From positions 359,023 to 423,022 of the forward strand of contig FMVL01000004.1 of NCBI GenBank assembly GCA_900102235.1: 64,000 nt of DNA. Reading direction: 5' to 3'. A model generated the notes under the pieces. The model had not been told where the DNA came from. It saw only the letters and a list, made by a program, of their open reading frames with translations, and ran no database searches. Positions within the stretch are counted from its first letter, which is position 1. Each line of letters opens with the position of its first letter. This document shows, in pieces, positions 60,234-64,000 of this stretch. The stretch comes from Lachnospiraceae bacterium XBB2008. Lineage in GTDB: Bacteria; Bacillota; Clostridia; Lachnospirales; Lachnospiraceae. A program made the position numbers and the translations under genes.

Positions 60234-61283
60234 ATGACGATAGAAGCTTATACCAACCCCGACTTCGGCTGGAGTCAGAAACTCATATTTCTCCTGGCGG
60301 CGCTTGCGGGGATCATCATATGCGTACTGTTCATCATAGGAGGAGTGAAGATCTCAACATCCTCCATGAAGCTTAAAAAGCGCGAACGAAGAAACGAGTT
60401 CTACACTCGTTCGCTCAACCGCGTCCAGCGATTCTACGAAATGATCATCGCGGGAACCTCCGTCATGTCATTTTCCTGCGCGTATGTGATCATACACCAC
60501 ATCCACACCCTCATAACCACCGGAGAACGGACCACGGATTCGGTCATCCTCATGTCGATGGTAAGCATCTGGGATACCGGCAGGGATTTCATCCTGCTGC
60601 TTCTCATCTGTTTATCCTGCGTGCTCAATTCCGTGCTGGACAAGCTCATCATCCCTCTTAAGAAAACGGACCGGGATGAAAAAGCGTGCGTGCGCATGCT
60701 CGCCATGTTCTATGTGATCTTCATACTCATGTATCTGAACTACATCGGGGATGAGAGTGAATATAACCCCGTAATGATCTATTACCTGGGACTGATGGTC
60801 GGACGTTTCATATATTTCGACGCCTCGTTCAAGGACTTCCTGCACGCGATGAAAAACCTGTGGCAGAATATCTATCTGCTGATCCTGGGGCTCACGCTCA
60901 CAGGCATCCTGTGCTATTTCGGATTCAGTCAGGGTTATCTTCTGGAAAGAAACTACTATATCGTCGGTGCTTTCTATACGCACCTGTTCATGCTGGTCGC
61001 AGTGTTCATCCTGCATCACAGCCGCATTCTCCATCTGTTCATCCGCAAGCCGAAAGGATATGTGGATCCTGCGGAGGCGGCCTCTACGGAAGCTTTATCC
61101 GGGGCCGGGGCTGCTTCGGCGCAGTATTATGAGGAGGCCGAAGACTATGATTCCGACAGCAGGGATTATTATCAGGGTGACCGCGACACGGATGATGAAT
61201 ACTATGATGACGAGGATTACGACGAAGATTACGACCAGGGTGACGATTACTACGATCCGGACGATACCGAATATGATGATTAG
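60234..61283 (+). CDS. Membrane protein with acidic Asp/Tyr-rich tail, unknown
   Basis: I do not recognise a family. The 349-residue protein has six to seven membrane segments (about 18-270), with a basic loop KKRERRNEF after the first. The last 55 residues are almost only Asp, Tyr and Glu with a few Gly, Gln and Ser, and would be a strongly negative cytoplasmic or outer tail. It starts two bases after the hybrid kinase, so it belongs to the same signalling operon. A partner or signal sensor for the kinase, or an effector of c-di-GMP, is possible but not shown. Confidence 0.75.
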   Translation: MTIEAYTNPDFGWSQKLIFLLAALAGIIICVLFIIGGVKISTSSMKLKKRERRNEFYTRSLNRVQRFYEMIIAGTSVMSFSCAYVIIHHIHTLITTGERTTDSVILMSMVSIWDTGRDFILLLLICLSCVLNSVLDKLIIPLKKTDRDEKACVRMLAMFYVIFILMYLNYIGDESEYNPVMIYYLGLMVGRFIYFDASFKDFLHAMKNLWQNIYLLILGLTLTGILCYFGFSQGYLLERNYYIVGAFYTHLFMLVAVFILHHSRILHLFIRKPKGYVDPAEAASTEALSGAGAASAQYYEEAEDYDSDSRDYYQGDRDTDDEYYDDEDYDEDYDQGDDYYDPDDTEYDD

Positions 61284-61353
61284 GACGCAGGGGATCCGGA
61301 TCTGATGACGGGGCCGGATGACAGTGGCGGAATTACCGGGCCGGATGGCCGGA

Positions 61354-62409
61354 TCAGGATTTTTGTGCAAAAAACGGCAGGCGCATAACGGCGGCGACTA
61401 CGGGCTTGATCGCCAGATGGCAAAGATAGGCCAGGATGACCGGGATCACGGCGATTATCACTATGAATAAAGCGGGGTCGATCGATTCCCCGACAAGAAC
61501 TTCCATCACATTGATCACAAACATATGTATCAGGAATAACTCCAGAGTCAGCTCTCCGAGGAAGAGGCTGACTTTGTTTCCGAATGCATATCTTACGTGA
61601 ACGGCCAGAATGAACAGGGTTATGGCTGCGCCGAGCACGATCTTGGTCAGATATTCTCCCACGAAAAAGACCGGTTTGAACTTAAGATACGTAAGTCCCA
61701 GCGCCAGTGAGACCAGGCAGAACACTCCGGTTGCAGCAAGCCATCTTTCTTTTACATATCTGTAGAATGCCTGTCCGTGTACGGCAAGCATCATTCCCCA
61801 GACAAAGCCGAAGACCTCGGTCTCCCAGGTTGCTTCCATGAGTCCGCCCTTTTTAAGGAAATACGCGGCTATGCTGAATGCGGTTATCGCTATGTATGTG
61901 AAGATGCGTGCGGCTGTCCTTTTTTCCCTGAAGATCAGAGCTCCGAGCCAGAACGCCAGATAGCATACCATAAGCCAGATCAGCCACGGATCGGGGATCA
62001 GGATCTTCCATGGTTCGAACTCTCTTGCCCCGGTCACCCACACGGCGATAAACCCTATCACATTTATGATAAGGTTGGTCAGGAGCAGCTTCGGCAGTCT
62101 TTTTCTCCAGAAATATCCGATCTGCCCGGGGTTCCTGTTATACGAGAGCATCAGACCGTAGCCCGATGTCATGAAAAAGAACGTGATCGAGATATAGCCG
62201 AAGCTCGTGATCGCATCCTGGATTGGATTGGCGCAGAAATCCGGCGCGTGCGTGAGCGGAAGCCAGATATACCAGAAGCCTCTTAAGGCTTTGGTACTCG
62301 TGATGTCGAAAAAACGTCCGGGCTCATCGTAGGTCTTCATCCCGATGAGCAGCTCGCACGCCATGAATATGACGATTAAGATCATAATGATCGTGGTAGT
62401 TGTGGTCAT
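61354..62409 (-). CDS. Acyltransferase 3 family membrane protein
   Basis: A 351-residue protein with ten membrane segments of the acyltransferase 3 pattern. The first loop reads TKALRGFWYIWLPLTHAPDF, in which LPLTH holds the conserved histidine. It is convergent with the signalling operon; 70 bases lie between, with repeated GGCCGGAT and GGATCCGG motifs but no clear terminator. No glycan gene is adjacent, so its target is unknown. Confidence 0.85.
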   Translation of the reverse strand: MTTTTTIIMILIVIFMACELLIGMKTYDEPGRFFDITSTKALRGFWYIWLPLTHAPDFCANPIQDAITSFGYISITFFFMTSGYGLMLSYNRNPGQIGYFWRKRLPKLLLTNLIINVIGFIAVWVTGAREFEPWKILIPDPWLIWLMVCYLAFWLGALIFREKRTAARIFTYIAITAFSIAAYFLKKGGLMEATWETEVFGFVWGMMLAVHGQAFYRYVKERWLAATGVFCLVSLALGLTYLKFKPVFFVGEYLTKIVLGAAITLFILAVHVRYAFGNKVSLFLGELTLELFLIHMFVINVMEVLVGESIDPALFIVIIAVIPVILAYLCHLAIKPVVAAVMRLPFFAQKS

Positions 62410-62448
62410 TTACCGTCTCCTGATTTATCCAGTATTATATCATTTTTG

Positions 62449-63009
62449 TCAAAGGTTATCCGATTTTTCATCCCGGATGGCGGCGTGCCAGACTACATCG
62501 TGTATTCCCTGATTGTTTTTGCCCGCCTGCCTGAGGATACCTTCCTGTACCATGCCGGCCTTATCCATCACGCGGCCGGATCTCGGATTGTTCACATCAT
62601 GATTGGCTGCGACGCGGTTAAGCCCCACTACATCAAACAGATAGTCCATTACGCCCTTCAGGGCTTCGCTCATGAGTCCCTGTCCCCAGTACTTTCTGCT
62701 CATGCAATATCCGACATCGGCAGCATCGATATCCTCATAAAGTTTGACCACGGAGATATTGCCGATGGCTTTGCCGGTCTCTTTATATTCCATAACCCAG
62801 TTAAAGTATCCGCCGTCCTCATATCTGGAGATCCAGTCCGTGAGTAAGTTTTCGGTGACCTCGATGCTCGTATGCGGCGGCCAGGTCAGGAATCTGGTCA
62901 CCTCGGGATCCGATGCCCAGTTGCTAAACATGTCTTCAGCATCTTCTATCCTGAATCTGCGCAGGATCAGCCTCTGCGTTTCTATTGTCCGTGTGCCGGT
63001 TTTGTTCAT
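62449..63009 (-). CDS. GNAT N-acetyltransferase, RimJ/RimL-like
   Basis: A 186-residue GNAT protein. TQRLILRRFRIEDAEDMF opens it, the acetyl-CoA loop is SRKYWGQGLMSEAL, and NNPRSGRVMDKAGM lies near the end, the pattern of RimJ/RimL enzymes that acetylate protein N-termini or small amines. AGGTAA lies six bases before the ATG at 63009. The first 73 bases overlap the end of the PD-(D/E)XK-type gene. Confidence 0.88.
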   Translation of the reverse strand: MNKTGTRTIETQRLILRRFRIEDAEDMFSNWASDPEVTRFLTWPPHTSIEVTENLLTDWISRYEDGGYFNWVMEYKETGKAIGNISVVKLYEDIDAADVGYCMSRKYWGQGLMSEALKGVMDYLFDVVGLNRVAANHDVNNPRSGRVMDKAGMVQEGILRQAGKNNQGIHDVVWHAAIRDEKSDNL

Positions 63010-63847
63010 TGTAGTTTACCTGTTCTGCAATATAACTGTTTATAAGGATCTCAATTTCATCTGTACCCAGGGGATTCGCCGATGTTTCTTCCGTGATGAT
63101 CAGGTTTTTACCGGGAATGATCCCGCTCTTCATCATGGATTTCATTTTGAATACGGCCTGTCTGGCATATTCCCTGTCATCCATCATCCCTCTGTGTTCC
63201 CAGTAGATCTCCCTGCGCTCCTTTACATCCAGGATCGTGAAATCGGGGTAGATCACAGTGCCTTTTGACAGAGTCAAAGGGCATTCATACTTGTATGGAA
63301 TGCCTTTATTCGCCAGCATATTGGCGATGGTCAGTTCGGATTTTGATCGAACTCTTTCTCCGTGATCGGTTTGGAACAGCGGAACATATTCCGGGATCTC
63401 TTTTCCCTCGTATGGAATGCTCAGCCATTCCGCGATGAAATCCTCGTCAGACATCTCGACAGGATCGATGTATTGTTTAGCCGCCGGAGGAAGATCAGAA
63501 TACAGGCGCTGTATCTTTTCTGTTATATTATTCGATTTCTTCAGCAGTAAATCAAGATTCATTATTTCGGAATCCAACAATTTAAGCAGTTTCTCAAGAT
63601 ATGCTTTTCTGAGGAAAGTACGAATCGTCTTCGTGTCGGACTTGCGGATGTACTGTCCGGATTTGTCGGAACCGTCTGCGCGAAGATAGAATTGGAGCCG
63701 GTTACCGGCGTTTGCAATACGGATGGAACCGGAAGGGGCTTTTTGAAGGGCTTCTTCGATCTTCAGCTTACATTCGCTGATCTCCCGATAGCGCCTGCTT
63801 GCTTCCTCATACAGGTCGGTTGGTTTAAGTTTGAGGTTCTGTTTCAT
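62936..63847 (-). CDS. PD-(D/E)XK-type nuclease-fold protein, unknown role
   Basis: A 303-residue protein. The first 120 residues are helical and charged. The C-terminal part has VRSKSELTIANML, YPDFTI and YWEHRGMMDD, the spaced Glu, Asp and Glu/His of a restriction-endonuclease fold. I remember a family with this pattern in Clostridia, always annotated as hypothetical. About 24 residues after SYIAEQ look like a non-conserved tail, and this tail overlaps the GNAT gene. AAAGGAA lies six bases before the ATG. No methylase or other defence gene is adjacent. Confidence 0.78.
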   Translation of the reverse strand: MKQNLKLKPTDLYEEASRRYREISECKLKIEEALQKAPSGSIRIANAGNRLQFYLRADGSDKSGQYIRKSDTKTIRTFLRKAYLEKLLKLLDSEIMNLDLLLKKSNNITEKIQRLYSDLPPAAKQYIDPVEMSDEDFIAEWLSIPYEGKEIPEYVPLFQTDHGERVRSKSELTIANMLANKGIPYKYECPLTLSKGTVIYPDFTILDVKERREIYWEHRGMMDDREYARQAVFKMKSMMKSGIIPGKNLIITEETSANPLGTDEIEILINSYIAEQVNYNEQNRHTDNRNAEADPAQIQDRRC

Positions 63848-63961
63848 ATGGTTTTCCTTTCTGTTATGTTTGTGGTCAGTTGGTGATACCCGACAATATT
63901 TGCCGGATGAATGCGGGATGTGTGTTGGATGTGCTTTTGGCTCCGCGGATGTGCGCGGGAG

Positions 63962-64000
63962 GCACTGGGATTTTCGATTTGGCGGATTCCCAGTGCTTTT
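63962..64000 (+). terminator. Possible terminator hairpin at window edge
   Basis: GCACTGGGA at 63962-63970 pairs perfectly with TCCCAGTGC at 63988-63996, followed by TTTT up to the window edge. The loop of 17 bases is long. No plus-strand gene lies before it, so it may belong to a gene outside the window. The rest of 63848-63961 shows no gene. Confidence 0.4.

Noticed and set aside
61284..61353. Possible bidirectional terminator between the acidic-tail protein and the acyltransferase.
   Set aside because: GGATCCGG and CCGGATC could pair over a long distance, but the stem is broken by repeats of GGCCGGAT and no convincing structure emerges.
63876..63895. GGTGATACCCGACA resembles the right end of element copy 2.
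   Set aside because: Only about 12 bases match the decayed copy and no second arm is found nearby, so chance is likely.

Overview
The window looks like the chromosome of a strictly anaerobic, moderately GC-rich Gram-positive of the Lachnospiraceae type (Butyrivibrio-like; this is inference). The signs are a superoxide reductase, a rubrerythrin and a flavin reductase-rubredoxin fusion, type 1B dihydroorotate dehydrogenase (PyrD plus PyrK), membrane families resembling DUF6020 and DUF6077, YfhO, a small alarmone synthetase, and strong AGGAGG ribosome binding sites. Most genes lie on the minus strand. No tRNA, rRNA, CRISPR array or complete transposon was recognised, and no gene-free stretch exceeds 300 bases.

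Bases 1-22,162 form one long minus-strand surface-polysaccharide locus, read from right to left. It starts with a PseC-like aminotransferase, a WbaP/WcaJ-type initiating sugar-phosphate transferase and a PseB-like UDP-GlcNAc 4,6-dehydratase. Then come glycosyltransferases, an FdtA-like ketoisomerase, a Glucos_trans_II membrane protein, a GNAT-glycosyltransferase fusion, a dolichyl-phosphate-mannose-synthase-like enzyme and two acyltransferases. It ends in an unusual cassette: an HMGL-like aldolase fused to an unassigned domain, a KdsC-like phosphatase, an acetolactate-synthase-like TPP enzyme, an epimerase/C-methyltransferase fusion and a second epimerase cut by the window edge. An AT-rich AAA/DUF4143 ATPase gene with 34-bp upstream repeats is wedged into this cassette. 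No flippase or polymerase is visible.

Bases 22,191-32,947 are mixed: oxygen-defence genes (superoxide reductase, rubrerythrin), a plus-strand serine-acetyltransferase-like gene, an FdtB-like aminotransferase, a plus-strand YfhO-like gene behind a remarkable array of hairpins, an MBOAT/SGNH O-acetylation pair, pyrK-pyrD with a long intercistronic hairpin, and a GT2 gene. Bases 32,996-39,068 hold envelope and housekeeping genes: murA, a LysM/G5/M23 peptidase, a coiled-coil membrane protein, a small alarmone synthetase, a conserved small protein and a UDP-sugar pyrophosphorylase.

Bases 39,124-48,808 look like one eight-gene minus-strand operon: a radical SAM/SPASM protein, an FAD oxidoreductase of the UDP-galactopyranose-mutase/amine-oxidase kind, three polytopic membrane proteins, an MBOAT acyltransferase, an SGNH-like protein and an Ala/Thr-rich protein. 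To its right lie an operon lacI-lacZ-truA-acyltransferase, a citrate synthase with the flavin reductase-rubredoxin, and a plus-strand signalling operon (diguanylate cyclase, hybrid histidine kinase, membrane protein with an acidic tail). The right end carries an acyltransferase, a GNAT and a PD-(D/E)XK-type protein.

The main things to look at again are a palindromic element present three times inside or at the end of coding genes, the GGA-loop hairpin array before the YfhO-like gene, the covarying 34-bp repeats before the AAA ATPase, the branched or higher-carbon sugar cassette, and the eight-gene radical SAM/MBOAT operon.
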